DNA from: an uncultured Clostridia bacterium
GTDB lineage: Bacteria > Bacillota > Clostridia > Oscillospirales > Ruminococcaceae
Direction of reading: 5' to 3'
NCBI GenBank assembly: GCA_947383835.1
Contig: CANDEV010000005.1
Location: 124,001 to 188,000, forward strand
Length of the DNA stretch: 64,000 nt
Shown in pieces: positions 8,447 through 17,427 of this stretch. Numbering within the stretch: the stretch's first letter is position 1; the number at the start of each line of letters is the position of its first letter. The position numbers were made by a program, and so were the translations under genes. The notes beneath the pieces are model-generated. The model was not told where the DNA came from. It made no database searches and worked only from the letters and a program-made list of their open reading frames with translations.

Positions 8447-10456
8447 TCACTTTCCCCGCCGTTTCGGCAAAGCCCTCTTAGGCTTGCTCTCCTCTTTCAG
8501 CTCGTTGATTTTGTCACGGAGGTACGCCGCATGCTCAAATTCAAGTATCTTCGCCGCGTTTTTCATCTCCTCGGTAAGCTTCTTTATCATAGCCTCACGC
8601 TCTTCGGGAGTCATGCGCTTTTTCTTCGCACTTGCGGTCTTTTGGTCGGTCTCCGCCTTTGTGGAGATCTCAATAACGTCCCGCACGTCCTTAATAATGG
8701 TTTTCGGCACTATACCGTGCGCCGCGTTGAAATCCATTTGCAGCTTGCGGCGGCGTTCAGTCTCCATAATGGCGTTTTCCATGGACTTAGTCACCGAGTC
8801 CGCATACATAATGACCTGCCCCTCCGAGTTTCTCGCCGCACGTCCGATAGTCTGAATAAGGGAGCTTTCCGAACGGAGGAAGCCTTCCTTGTCAGCGTCA
8901 AGAATTGCAACGAGCGATACTTCCGGAATATCCAAGCCTTCACGGAGCAGGTTAATTCCCACCAGCACGTCAAACTCGCCCAAACGCAGGTCTCGGACAA
9001 TTTCCATACGCTCGATAGTGTCAATGTCATAGTGTAGATACCGAACCTTTACATCCATTTTTTCAAGATATGCGGTCAAGTCCTCCGCCATTTTTCTTGT
9101 AAGCGTTGTAACAAGCACACGCTGATCCTTTTGTGTACGCTCATTTATTTCCAGCAGCAAGTCCTCGATCTGACCCTCAACAGGCTTTACAATAATTTCC
9201 GGGTCAACAAGCCCCGTGGGACGAATTACCTGTTCAACTATCTGCTGTGAATTTTCCCGCTCAAATGGACCCGGAGTAGCCGATACAAAAATGGATTGAT
9301 TAAGCTTGCCGTAAAATTCATCAAAATTCAGCGGACGGTTGTCATATGCCGAGGGCAGACGGAAGCCGTAATCAATAAGCGTTTTCTTGCGTCCTTTGTC
9401 TCCCGCGCTCATGGCACGGACCTGCGGCAGGGAAACGTGGCTCTCGTCCACAATAAGCAGAAAATCATCGGGAAAGTGGTCTAAAAGCGTGTAAGGAATA
9501 CTTCCCGGCTCACGGCGCGCAAGTATGCGGGAGTAATTCTCGATACCCTTGCAGAAGCCGATCTCCTGGAGCATTTCAATGTCGTAATTTGTGCGTTGGG
9601 CAATGCGCTGCGCCTCTATCAGCATTTCGTTGTCCTTGAAATATTTTACGCGTTCGTCAAGCTCCTGCTCAATTTCGGCAATAGCCTCCTGCATTCTGTC
9701 CCGTGAAATAACATAGTGTGAAGCAGGGTAAATAGCCACATGGGAAAGAGTCGCAAGGACTTCACCCGTAAGAGCTTTGAATTCTGTAATACGTTCTACC
9801 TCGTCCCCGAAAAATTCCACCCGAATAGCGTTTTCGGAAGAGCCTGCGGGGAAAATCTCCACCACGTCGCCACGTACCCTGAATTTGTTGCGTATAAAAT
9901 TCATGTCGTTGCGTTCGTACTGAATACCCACAAGCCGCGCCAAAAGCACCTCTCTTGACATCTCCATGCCCTGCCTTATGGAAATGACCATTGTTCGGTA
10001 GTCGATAGGCGAACCGAGAGAGTATATGCAGGACACCGATGCAACAATGATAACGTCCCGCCGTTCCGCAAGAGCTGATGTCGCCGAGTGGCGGAGCTTG
10101 TCTATCTCATCATTTACCGCGGAATCCTTTTCGATGTAGCTGTCCGTTGAGGGGACGTATGCTTCGGGCTGATAGTAATCATAGTAGCTGACAAAATATT
10201 CCACAGCATTTTCGGGAAAAAATTCCCGAAATTCGGAGCAAAGCTGCGCCGCAAGTATCTTATTGTGTGCAAGCACCAGCGTGGGGCGGTTCACTTGTGC
10301 GATAACATTAGCCATAGTAAAGGTCTTTCCGGAGCCTGTAACACCTAAAAGGGTCTGCTCCTTAAGTCCGTCGTCAAGTCCCTTTACAAGGGCGTCTATA
10401 GCCTCTGGCTGATCGCCGGAGGGTTTGTATTCTGAAACAAGCTTAAATTTATCCAT
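8447..10456 (-). CDS. uvrB: Excinuclease ABC subunit B
   Basis: 669 residues, normal length. UvrB verifies damage and recruits UvrC. Visible are Walker A GVTGSGKTFT near residue 40, the beta-hairpin region YYDYYQPEAYVP that wedges between the strands, the DESH helicase box, QTIGRAARN motif VI, and a C-terminal UVR domain (MIKKLTEEMKNAAKILEFEH) that contacts UvrC. The start ATG at 10456 follows TGGAGAATATAAAA. It lies 20 bp from the radC-type gene upstream, so radC, uvrB, lipoprotein and uvrA can form one minus-strand operon. Confidence 0.98.
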   Translation of the reverse strand: MDKFKLVSEYKPSGDQPEAIDALVKGLDDGLKEQTLLGVTGSGKTFTMANVIAQVNRPTLVLAHNKILAAQLCSEFREFFPENAVEYFVSYYDYYQPEAYVPSTDSYIEKDSAVNDEIDKLRHSATSALAERRDVIIVASVSCIYSLGSPIDYRTMVISIRQGMEMSREVLLARLVGIQYERNDMNFIRNKFRVRGDVVEIFPAGSSENAIRVEFFGDEVERITEFKALTGEVLATLSHVAIYPASHYVISRDRMQEAIAEIEQELDERVKYFKDNEMLIEAQRIAQRTNYDIEMLQEIGFCKGIENYSRILARREPGSIPYTLLDHFPDDFLLIVDESHVSLPQVRAMSAGDKGRKKTLIDYGFRLPSAYDNRPLNFDEFYGKLNQSIFVSATPGPFERENSQQIVEQVIRPTGLVDPEIIVKPVEGQIEDLLLEINERTQKDQRVLVTTLTRKMAEDLTAYLEKMDVKVRYLHYDIDTIERMEIVRDLRLGEFDVLVGINLLREGLDIPEVSLVAILDADKEGFLRSESSLIQTIGRAARNSEGQVIMYADSVTKSMENAIMETERRRKLQMDFNAAHGIVPKTIIKDVRDVIEISTKAETDQKTASAKKKRMTPEEREAMIKKLTEEMKNAAKILEFEHAAYLRDKINELKEESKPKRALPKRRGK

Positions 10457-10475
10457 TTTTATATTCTCCAGAAAA

Positions 10476-11192
10476 TCATATATTTAAAAATTTTATGTAT
10501 GCGTCGTCACAGAGCGATATTGTACGTTCCTCACCGACAATGATATGGTCAAGAAAATCTATCCTCAGCGGTCTCAGCGTATCGATTATTTGCTGCGTTG
10601 TATTGATATCGCCGGAGGACGGCTCAGGAGAGGTTTTGGGGTGATTGTGAGCAATAGCGACAGTAGCTGCATTTTCACGAAGAGCAATATCAACAAGCTT
10701 TCTGATGTTTACCGCCGTTCCTGACGGGTCGCCGCTGTCCAGCGCAACGTGCTTTATAAGAGCGAGCTTGTTGTCAAAATACGCCACGCGGAACACCTCG
10801 TGTGCAAGACCAACAAAATACGGCTCAAAAAGGTCGATAAGCTTCTGTGAGGTGTCATAGATAGTGCCTGCATTTTTAGAATTATAGTATACCGGCATCA
10901 ATTTCGGTATCATTTTAAAAAATGTGGCAGCGTTCTCAGTAATGTATTTTACTTTTATAAGTTCGTTATATTCAGCTTCGATAATTCCTGCAATACTGCC
11001 GAATTTATTTATAAGCTCGTGAGCGATCACATTTGTGTTTCGCCTCGGACATACGTAGAAAAGCAGCATTTCAATGACCTCATGTTCGCTGAAGCCCTCA
11101 AAGCTGTCTGTTTCACGAAAGCGGCTCCTCATTCGTTCTCTGTGACCGTCGTGAACATTTAAGCTGTTTTTTAAAGAATCTGTTTCGCTCAT
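10476..11192 (-). CDS. radC: RadC family (UPF0758) JAB-domain protein
   Basis: 238 residues. A helix-hairpin-helix-like N-terminus (RFRETDSFEGFSEHEVIEMLL) is followed by a JAB1/MPN metalloprotease fold. The metal motif is AIAHNHPKTSPEPSSGD, with two histidines and an aspartate, and the conserved glutamate-type residues lie before it. Despite its name this family is not shown to act directly in repair; its biochemical activity remains unsettled. The start at 11192 has GGAGGT 10 bases upstream. It is the first gene of the minus-strand repair operon. Confidence 0.92.
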   Translation of the reverse strand: MSETDSLKNSLNVHDGHRERMRSRFRETDSFEGFSEHEVIEMLLFYVCPRRNTNVIAHELINKFGSIAGIIEAEYNELIKVKYITENAATFFKMIPKLMPVYYNSKNAGTIYDTSQKLIDLFEPYFVGLAHEVFRVAYFDNKLALIKHVALDSGDPSGTAVNIRKLVDIALRENAATVAIAHNHPKTSPEPSSGDINTTQQIIDTLRPLRIDFLDHIIVGEERTISLCDDAYIKFLNI

Positions 11193-11347
11193 TTTAATAT
11201 TACCTCCGTGTTGCCTGTATGTGAATACACTATAATTATTTTGCAGGGATTTATAGTTTTATCATCAAATTTAAAACAAATGTTTTTATAATTATACTAC
11301 AAAATAATTTAAATGTAAAGACCTTTTGAGAATATTTTTTATTTGTA

Positions 11348-11376
11348 TTGAAAAAAATTTTTATTTGTTGTATAAT
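11348..11376 (+). promoter_or_regulatory. Promoter of the pseudouridine synthase gene
   Basis: TTGAAA (11348-11353), a 17-bp spacer and a perfect TATAAT (11371-11376). The predicted transcript has about 90 nt of leader before the ATG at 11476. Confidence 0.65.
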
Positions 11377-11475
11377 GTCGGTAAGTATTTCTGTATTATA
11401 TTCCATGTGAAGGAGTTGCAGAAAAGACGTGCACATATGTTTGTGAAGATTGGTTCTGAATGAAATGGAGAAATT

Positions 11476-12423
11476 ATGAAAGAGTTTACAATAAATGCTA
11501 ACGACGCGGACCAAAGGCTTGATAAATTTGTGGCAAAGGCTGTGCCGAAGCTGCCCCAAAGTATGATGTATAAAGCCATAAGAAACAAACGAATAAAGAT
11601 AAACGGAAAACGAGGTGAGATATCCGCGAGGCTTAAAAAGGGAGACACGGTGCAGATGTATATAAACGACGAGTTTTTTGACGTTGCGGAGGAAAATGAT
11701 TTCCTGTCCGCGCCTCCCGTGCTGAATATCGTATATGAGGACGAAAATATTCTGCTTGTCGATAAGAAAAACGGTCTCGTTGTGCATGAGGATAACGAAA
11801 ATACCTCCGATACCCTTATCAACCGTATAAAGCACTATCTGTACAGCAAGGGCGAGTACGACCCGGAGGAGGAAAACAGCTTTGCTCCCGCCCTGTGCAA
11901 CCGCCTCGACCGCAATACCGGTGGAATAGTCATCGCCGCAAAGAATGCGGAAGCTCTCCGGGTGCTTAACCAAAAAATAAAGGACCGGGAGCTTGAAAAG
12001 CTCTATTTGTGTATAACGGTGGGTGTTCCTCCAAAAAATCGTGACAGGCTTGTAGCTTATCTGGAAAAAAATTCCTCAGATAACACGGTTAAGGTCACAG
12101 ACAGAAAAACCTCAGAAAATAAGACTATAGTCACCGAGTACGCCGTTTTGAAAAGCAACGGCAGGCTTGCGCTGCTTGAGATAAAGCTGGACACGGGGCG
12201 TACTCATCAGATCCGCGCCCACATGGCGTATATCGGCTGCCCGCTTTTAGGCGACGGAAAATATGGCATAAACAGAATAAATAAAGAATATAAAGTAAAG
12301 ACGCAGGCTTTGTACTCATATAAGCTGAAATTTGCCTTTACTTCAGAGGCGGGCTGCCTTGAATATCTTAACGGCAGGGAATTTACCGTAAAGGACGTGT
12401 GGTTCGCAGACAAATTTTTATGA
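11476..12423 (+). CDS. RluA-family pseudouridine synthase
   Basis: 315 residues. An N-terminal S4 RNA-binding domain (NDADQRLDKFVAKAVPKL and IRNKRIKINGKR) is followed by the catalytic domain with NRLDRNTGGIVIAAKN, where the aspartate is the nucleophile. The family norm is HRLDxxTSG, so this copy has N for H and G for S around an intact Asp. DTGRTHQIRAHMA is the other conserved box. Members convert uridines of 23S rRNA or tRNA to pseudouridine; RluC, RluD and YlyB-type targets cannot be told apart here. The start at 11476 follows TGGAGAAATT. Confidence 0.92.
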   Translation: MKEFTINANDADQRLDKFVAKAVPKLPQSMMYKAIRNKRIKINGKRGEISARLKKGDTVQMYINDEFFDVAEENDFLSAPPVLNIVYEDENILLVDKKNGLVVHEDNENTSDTLINRIKHYLYSKGEYDPEEENSFAPALCNRLDRNTGGIVIAAKNAEALRVLNQKIKDRELEKLYLCITVGVPPKNRDRLVAYLEKNSSDNTVKVTDRKTSENKTIVTEYAVLKSNGRLALLEIKLDTGRTHQIRAHMAYIGCPLLGDGKYGINRINKEYKVKTQALYSYKLKFAFTSEAGCLEYLNGREFTVKDVWFADKFL

Positions 12424-12489
12424 TTTTCGGAACGCCTCTGTACAGTACGGTATTATTCATGTTTTTTTGATATAATTCATAAAAAAGTA

Positions 12490-12519
12490 TTGCAATATAG
12501 GTGGATTTTGTGGTATAAT
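12490..12519 (+). promoter_or_regulatory. Promoter with long structured leader upstream of the PHP gene
   Basis: TTGCAA (12490-12495), an 18-bp spacer ending TGTGG, and TATAAT (12514-12519). About 175 nt of untranslated leader follow before the ATG at 12701. The leader has one stem-loop at 12531-12560 (two 5-bp helices with a small internal loop) and another at 12600-12636 (13 bp with one G-U pair). Confidence 0.65.
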
Positions 12520-12599
12520 TAAAGCAATATGCAAACTGCTGATCTTTTTCAGCTTTTTGCAGACAACGGTACCGAGGCTTGTATCGTTTATGTAAGCGA

Positions 12600-12636
12600 T
12601 TTACTTTTATTGCTGCAGTATGTCAATAAAGGTAAA
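12600..12636 (+). ncRNA. Stem-loop in the PHP gene leader
   Basis: TTTACTTTTATTG (12600-12612) pairs with CAATAAAGGTAAA (12624-12636) around an 11-nt loop, with a single G-U wobble. No T-run follows, so it is not a normal terminator. I do not recognise a known riboswitch family. It may be a cis-regulatory element or only a stabilising 5' structure. Confidence 0.4.
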
Positions 12637-12700
12637 TTTGCAGTGTATGTCCCCTGAATTAGAACAATTTATTAAATTTTAATCTAAGGAGGATAAGGGT

Positions 12701-13540
12701 ATGGTTGGCGACCTTCATTGTCATACTAAACTTTCCGACGGTTCCTTGGGAATTGAAGATATTATCGTTCAGGCGAAAAGAACGGGAATTGATTTTATTT
12801 CCATTACCGATCATGACACGATGTCATCAATTTCCCGCTCAAAAATTTTGGGCGACAGATACGGCGTCCGCGTGCTTCCCGGGGTGGAGCTTTCCGCATG
12901 GGATAAGTCAAGAGGGCGAAAGGTACACATTCTCTGCTATGCTCCCCAGAAGCCGGACAGGCTCGAAGGCGTGTGCATAAAGGCTTGTGATATCAGAAAG
13001 ACCTGCGCCAAGGAAATGGTGGAAAACGTTATGAAAATTTACCCCATTACCGCAGAAAGCGTTATGAAATATGCCACAGGCTCGAAAAGTATTTTTAAGC
13101 AGCATATTATGCACGCTCTTATCGACTACGGCTACACTACCGAATTTTACGGCGAGCTTAACGACAAGCTGTTCAACCTTAAAAACGGCACCTGTATAGT
13201 TGAGCGTGAGTATCCCGATGTGAATTTTGTGCTGGACTTGATACATTCGTCAAGAGGCGTGGCAGTTATGGCGCACCCCGTTTACTATGACTCCTTGGAT
13301 CTGCTTGAAGAGCTTGCACAAAAGGGCAAGCTTGACGGCGTTGAAGCTTACCACTACACTGCAAACGACGAGCAGCGCGCCAAAATTCTGGAAATTGCGG
13401 AAAAGTACAACCTTATAGTAACAGGCGGTTCTGATTTTCACGGTCTGTACAACGCCCACCCAACCTACATAGGCAGCAATACCACCAGCAAGGAAAATAT
13501 TGACAGGATCATAAAGCTTGCCAACAAAAAGGAAAAGTAA
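12701..13540 (+). CDS. PHP-domain metal-dependent phosphoesterase
   Basis: 279 residues, a stand-alone PHP domain. Metal ligands appear as DLHCHTKLSDGS near residue 4, ITDHDT near 36, GVELS near 66, AHPVYY and the final GGSDFHG. This family (YciV/RnaAM-like) includes 3'-5' exonucleases of short RNA and nucleoside 3',5'-bisphosphate phosphatases, so a cytoplasmic nucleotide-recycling role is likely. The start at 12701 has AAGGAGG upstream. It is unrelated in position to the second PHP gene at 29533-30264. Confidence 0.9.
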   Translation: MVGDLHCHTKLSDGSLGIEDIIVQAKRTGIDFISITDHDTMSSISRSKILGDRYGVRVLPGVELSAWDKSRGRKVHILCYAPQKPDRLEGVCIKACDIRKTCAKEMVENVMKIYPITAESVMKYATGSKSIFKQHIMHALIDYGYTTEFYGELNDKLFNLKNGTCIVEREYPDVNFVLDLIHSSRGVAVMAHPVYYDSLDLLEELAQKGKLDGVEAYHYTANDEQRAKILEIAEKYNLIVTGGSDFHGLYNAHPTYIGSNTTSKENIDRIIKLANKKEK

Positions 13541-13594
13541 GCGGGTACGGAAAATTAACGGATAATCAGAAAAACATATTAGGAGGTCTTTTTT

Positions 13595-14542
13595 ATGAGA
13601 GTAAAATTAGGTTCAAGCTTTCAGCTGCGGAGTTCTTACAGCAGCAGGGTAAGCAACGCTAAGCTCAGGCGGTCGTACAGAAGCTCCTCAACAAGCTCCG
13701 ATGCTTCGTCAAGCGGTATAACGGACGTTTTCAGAGGTACTGCACTGTCGAGAAGCCGGAGCAGTCTGCGAAGAAGATTCAAAACAAGCTCAAATAGTAT
13801 CAAAATAAGCGGCGGCAATTCGCTTACAAATTCAAGCCTGACTGTCAAAGACGAGTACAAGGACAAGGCTGCAGCAAACTTTAAAGTCATAAATAAGGCT
13901 AAAAACGAGTTGGAGGACAGGATCCCTGAATGGCTGAAAGAGGCAGGCGTCCCCAAGAGCGTTAAGTTTGAATTTGATTATAATATTGATACGCAAAAGG
14001 CGGAGGTCACAAAAATATCCGACGAGAAATATCGTGAAAGCGTTGAGTCCGTCCTTAATGAAAATATTGGCAAGGAAACGCTTTATACAGCGTATGCTTC
14101 AAGAATTATGAACGGGTATATATCATCTGCGTATTACTCCTCCGCAGCAAAAAGTCTTGAAAGCTGCTTTGGGCAGGATATTGACGAGCTTTCCCTTGAC
14201 AAAAACGGCAATATCATTGGCGCTAACGCAAACCTGCAAAGAGCGATAAAAGCGCAGAAAAGGGGCAGGGAGTATACCTCTATCTCCAGCCGCCGTTTTC
14301 CCTCGGACGATATTGAGGGACTGCTGAAACGGCTGCTTTCCGACAAAAAAATAACTGACAACGTTTCCCATATGGGGTACGACGGCGGCAGTGTTTATAC
14401 AAACGACGGTAAATTCAAGCTTGGAAAGAGCTTCGATTCGAGCGTGTTTAACGATAAACGCTATGCGGCAAGAGGTTCGATAGCGCTGGCGTCCGCTGCG
14501 GATTACGACGGCTGGCTTAAAAATGAGGAAAAGTTTAAATAA
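13595..14542 (+). CDS. Hypothetical protein with Arg/Ser-rich N-terminus
   Basis: 315 residues, start at 13595 after AGGAGGT. The first 85 residues are strikingly rich in Ser and Arg (for example RRSYRSSSTSSDASSSG and SRSRSSLRRRFKTSSNS) and are probably disordered and basic. From about residue 90 an ordered, charged, helical domain begins (NKAKNELEDRIPEWLKEAG, then VESVLNENIGKETLYTAYAS), ending in a Tyr/Gly/Asp-rich tail. There is no signal peptide or membrane segment. I do not recognise the family. It sits between a PHP phosphoesterase and malic enzyme, on the same strand, with no obvious functional link. Confidence 0.7.
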   Translation: MRVKLGSSFQLRSSYSSRVSNAKLRRSYRSSSTSSDASSSGITDVFRGTALSRSRSSLRRRFKTSSNSIKISGGNSLTNSSLTVKDEYKDKAAANFKVINKAKNELEDRIPEWLKEAGVPKSVKFEFDYNIDTQKAEVTKISDEKYRESVESVLNENIGKETLYTAYASRIMNGYISSAYYSSAAKSLESCFGQDIDELSLDKNGNIIGANANLQRAIKAQKRGREYTSISSRRFPSDDIEGLLKRLLSDKKITDNVSHMGYDGGSVYTNDGKFKLGKSFDSSVFNDKRYAARGSIALASAADYDGWLKNEEKFK

Positions 14543-14672
14543 GGAAGCTGAGTTTGCAGGCGGGTCACCACCCGAAGCCGAATACGGGCTGATTTTACTC
14601 TGTTAAGCCCCTCAAAGTGGGCGATTTACAGTTATGTCATATTTTAATTTTATTATAAAAGGAAGTCAAAAA

Positions 14673-15851
14673 ATGGATATTATGCAGTCATCACTTGAAA
14701 AACATTATGAATGGAAAGGCAAGATAGAGGTAGTCTCCCGCTGCGAGGTAAACAACAGGGAACAGCTTTCCAACGCCTACACTCCCGGAGTAGCACAGCC
14801 CTGTTTGGAAATCGAGAAAAATCCCGACCTGTCTTACGACCTTACACGCCGCGCAAATCTTGTGGCAGTAATTACGGACGGTACTGCTGTCCTTGGTCTC
14901 GGCGATATTGGTCCGAGAGCCTCAATGCCCGTAATGGAGGGCAAATGCGCCCTGTTTAAGGAGTTTGCGGGTGTGGACGCTTTCCCTATATGCGTAAATT
15001 CCAAGGACGTGGACGAGATAGTCCGCACCATTGAGCTTATCTCTTACAGCTTCGGTGGTATCAATCTGGAGGACATCTCCGCTCCCCGCTGCTTTGAAAT
15101 AGAGCGCAGACTTAAAGAAAAGCTTGATATTCCGGTTTTCCACGACGACCAGCACGGTACTGCAATAGTTGCCTCTGCGGCAATGCTGAACGCTGCAAAG
15201 GTCAGCGGCAAAAAATTGGAGGACATGACTCTCGTCATAAACGGAGCGGGTGCGGCAGGCTGCGCTATCGCAAAGCAGTTTATCTCCCTCGGCATTGGGG
15301 ACATTATTATGGTGGACATTAAGGGTATCATCTGCGACGGAGACGATTTTGAAAACCCCTCCCATTATGAAATGGCTAAAATTACAAATAAAAACCGCCG
15401 CAAGGGTACTCTTGCGGACGCTCTTAAAGGCTCGGACGCTTTTATCGGCGTATCCAAACCAAATCTTGTCTCACAGGATATGGTGCGTTCCATGGCGGAC
15501 AAGCCGATAATTTTCGCAATGGCTAACCCCACACCCGAAATAATGCCCGATCTTGCCAAAGAGGCGGGGGCTTTTGTTGTGGGTACGGGACGTTCCGACT
15601 TCCCAAATCAGATAAATAACGTTATTGCTTTCCCGGGAGTGTTCAAGGGTGCGCTGGCAGTTCGTGCAAGAGATATAAACGAGGAGATGAAGCGTGCGGC
15701 AGCGTATGCAATAGCAGGGGCAGTCGCTCCCGATAAGCTTTGTGCCGAATATATCCTGCCGGACGCGTTTGACAAAACTCTTGCGGACGTTATCGCAAAG
15801 GCTGTTGCTGATGCGGCTGTAAAGTCAGGTATATCAAGAATTAATAAATAA
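14673..15851 (+). CDS. NAD(P)-dependent malic enzyme
   Basis: 392 residues. It decarboxylates malate to pyruvate with reduction of NAD(P), in the cytoplasm. Motifs are NAYTPGVAQPCLEI near the start, the catalytic lysine region MEGKCALFKEFAGVDAFPI, HDDQHGTAIV for metal binding, and the Rossmann motif VINGAGAAGCAIAK. The start is the ATG at 14673, which has AAAGGAAG at correct distance; an in-frame ATG 13 codons upstream has no ribosome binding site. The length agrees with short bacterial malic enzymes lacking the phosphotransacetylase-like domain. The TSCPD gene follows after 16 bp. Confidence 0.95.
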   Translation: MDIMQSSLEKHYEWKGKIEVVSRCEVNNREQLSNAYTPGVAQPCLEIEKNPDLSYDLTRRANLVAVITDGTAVLGLGDIGPRASMPVMEGKCALFKEFAGVDAFPICVNSKDVDEIVRTIELISYSFGGINLEDISAPRCFEIERRLKEKLDIPVFHDDQHGTAIVASAAMLNAAKVSGKKLEDMTLVINGAGAAGCAIAKQFISLGIGDIIMVDIKGIICDGDDFENPSHYEMAKITNKNRRKGTLADALKGSDAFIGVSKPNLVSQDMVRSMADKPIIFAMANPTPEIMPDLAKEAGAFVVGTGRSDFPNQINNVIAFPGVFKGALAVRARDINEEMKRAAAYAIAGAVAPDKLCAEYILPDAFDKTLADVIAKAVADAAVKSGISRINK

Positions 15852-15867
15852 ATGGAGGAATTTAAAA

Positions 15868-16110
15868 ATGACTATCAACTACACACCAAGAGGAGTATGT
15901 TCAAGAAACATCACTATCGAAGTAACGGACGGTATCATCGACAGCGTTAAATTTATGGGCGGCTGTCACGGAAACACACAGGGAGTTGCCGCTCTCGTAA
16001 AGGGCATGAAAGTTACGGAGGCTATCGAAAAGCTTGAGGGTATCAACTGCAACGGTAAGGGTACGTCTTGCCCCGATCAGCTTGCAAAGGCTCTCAAACA
16101 GGCTCTGTAA
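15868..16110 (+). CDS. TSCPD-domain small protein
   Basis: 80 residues. It matches the stand-alone TSCPD family (TIGR03905 type), with conserved cysteines in RGVCSRNIT, GGCHGNTQGV and KGTSCPDQLAKAL, the last being the family name motif. The same domain occurs at the C-terminus of class II ribonucleotide reductases, where it is thought to bind metal or help substrate reduction. The small stand-alone form has no established function. It follows malic enzyme closely and precedes the YdcF-like gene by 4 bp. Confidence 0.9.
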   Translation: MTINYTPRGVCSRNITIEVTDGIIDSVKFMGGCHGNTQGVAALVKGMKVTEAIEKLEGINCNGKGTSCPDQLAKALKQAL

Positions 16111-16114
16111 GGTC

Positions 16115-16882
16115 ATGCGGGCTAAAGTGCTGATAAAAATTTTTTTAGCTGCAATTTTTGCGCTTGGATTCATCGTTTTTCTCGCGCCTGCTTTCACAAA
16201 TATAATGAATATCGGCAGCCTTGCGGGAATGGCGGTCTGCGCCGCGCTGTTCTGTTTAACGGTGTTTTGGAGCAGATTTTATGCACTGCTTCAAAAAAGT
16301 GCGGCTTGCCGAAGAATTTCTTTGGTACTTTTGGCAATAGCCGCCGCTTTGGCAATTTTAGCGGCGGTTATTTCAGTATTTATGATAAAGGCGGCAAATT
16401 CTGCTCCCAATGGCAGCAGTACTGTTATCGTCCTCGGCTGCAAGGTCAGGGGAGACGTCCCAAGTCTTATGCTGGGTCAGCGTATAACGGCGGCGTATCG
16501 TTACCTTGAAGCAAATCCCGATGCGATATGTATAGCTTCGGGCGGACAGGGCGCGGACGAGCTTATATCCGAGGCGGAGTGCATAAAGCGCGTACTTGTT
16601 GAAAAGGGTATCGCGGAGGAACGGATAATTCTGGAAGATAAGTCCACAAGCACAGACGAAAACATACGCTTTTCCGCAGGAAAAATGGAAGAATACGGTA
16701 TAAGCGGCAGCGTAACTATAGTAACCAACGAGTTCCACCAGCTTCGGGCAAGCATGATAGCAGATAAGTACGGTCTTGACTCCAATGCTGTCTCGGTAAG
16801 GACAACAACCTATCTTCTCCCCACCTATTGGCTGCGGGAGTGGTTTGGGGTAGTTTACCAGTTTTTGTTTGGCAGCGCTTAG
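16115..16882 (+). CDS. YdcF/DUF218-family membrane protein
   Basis: 255 residues from the ATG at 16115 (MRAKVLIKI); in-frame upstream ATGs overlap the TSCPD gene and were not used. Three hydrophobic segments lie in the first 90 residues, then the DUF218 domain: STVIVLGCKVRGDVPSLML, CIASGGQG, STSTDENIRFSA and IVTNEFHQLRA. DUF218 proteins such as SanA, ElyC and YdcF act near the envelope and are linked to peptidoglycan precursor handling and vancomycin sensitivity, but the reaction is not settled. The next gene starts 11 bp on. Confidence 0.88.
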   Translation: MRAKVLIKIFLAAIFALGFIVFLAPAFTNIMNIGSLAGMAVCAALFCLTVFWSRFYALLQKSAACRRISLVLLAIAAALAILAAVISVFMIKAANSAPNGSSTVIVLGCKVRGDVPSLMLGQRITAAYRYLEANPDAICIASGGQGADELISEAECIKRVLVEKGIAEERIILEDKSTSTDENIRFSAGKMEEYGISGSVTIVTNEFHQLRASMIADKYGLDSNAVSVRTTTYLLPTYWLREWFGVVYQFLFGSA

Positions 16883-16893
16883 GAGGAGTACTT

Positions 16894-17334
16894 ATGACGG
16901 GAAAATTTACGGACTACAGCGGCGGAAAGTTTGTTTTCCTTACATCGATACTTGCGTCAATATGCTTTGGAGTGTGTATAAAAATTCTTTTAGGTTACTT
17001 TACTGTCCCGTGCCTTGTTTTTTGTTTGGCGGCAAACAGACTGCTGGCTGCCGGCAGATTTTTCGCCGATGAAGATAAAATTGTTTTCCGTGTGGGTCTG
17101 ATAAAGAGAGAGTACAGCTATGCAGAAATTGTGTCAACCGTGTCGCAAACGGGCTTCAGCAGTGGCAGACTTGGTATGTTGCCATACATTAAGCTTTTGA
17201 TAAAGCTAACGGACGGCAGTATTGTGAGCGTAAGAGACGATAATATTTCAAAAAATGCGTTCAGCACTCCCGAAAATCACAAACAATTCCAAGAAAACCA
17301 CCAATTCACAAAGCTAAGCGATTACATAAATTAA
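16894..17334 (+). CDS. Small membrane protein with PH-like domain
   Basis: 146 residues from the ATG at 16894, which has AGGAGGAG upstream. Two hydrophobic helices (about residues 11-28 and 31-50) are followed by a beta-rich stretch KIVFRVGLIKREYSYAEI and KLLIKLTDGSIVSV, which resembles bacterial PH-like (bPH) domains of the YdbT/DUF304 sort. Function unknown. It is last in the malic enzyme-TSCPD-YdcF run and is followed by a strong hairpin at 17348-17421. Confidence 0.65.
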   Translation: MTGKFTDYSGGKFVFLTSILASICFGVCIKILLGYFTVPCLVFCLAANRLLAAGRFFADEDKIVFRVGLIKREYSYAEIVSTVSQTGFSSGRLGMLPYIKLLIKLTDGSIVSVRDDNISKNAFSTPENHKQFQENHQFTKLSDYIN

Positions 17335-17347
17335 CGGGTGAAAAGAT

Positions 17348-17421
17348 AAAAAATTCCTCCGAAAGCATTTTTTGAGAAGCAGGCGCATATGCTTGTACAA
17401 AACGCTTTTGGAGGAATTTTT
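17348..17421 (+). terminator. Terminator-like hairpin holding the next gene's ribosome binding site
   Basis: AAAAATTCCTCCGAAAGC (17349-17366) pairs with GCTTTTGGAGGAATTTTT (17404-17421), 18 bp with one G-U pair. The 3' arm carries GGAGG, the ribosome binding site of the deacetylase gene at 17428, and ends in five Ts. It can act as a terminator for the upstream genes, as a switch hiding the ribosome binding site, or both. Confidence 0.7.
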
Positions 17422-17427
17422 ACAGTT

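Noticed and set aside
11251..11973. Minus-strand frame of 240 codons overlapping the pseudouridine synthase gene
   Set aside because: Antisense to a gene with clear RluA motifs, and its composition is that of a shadow frame.
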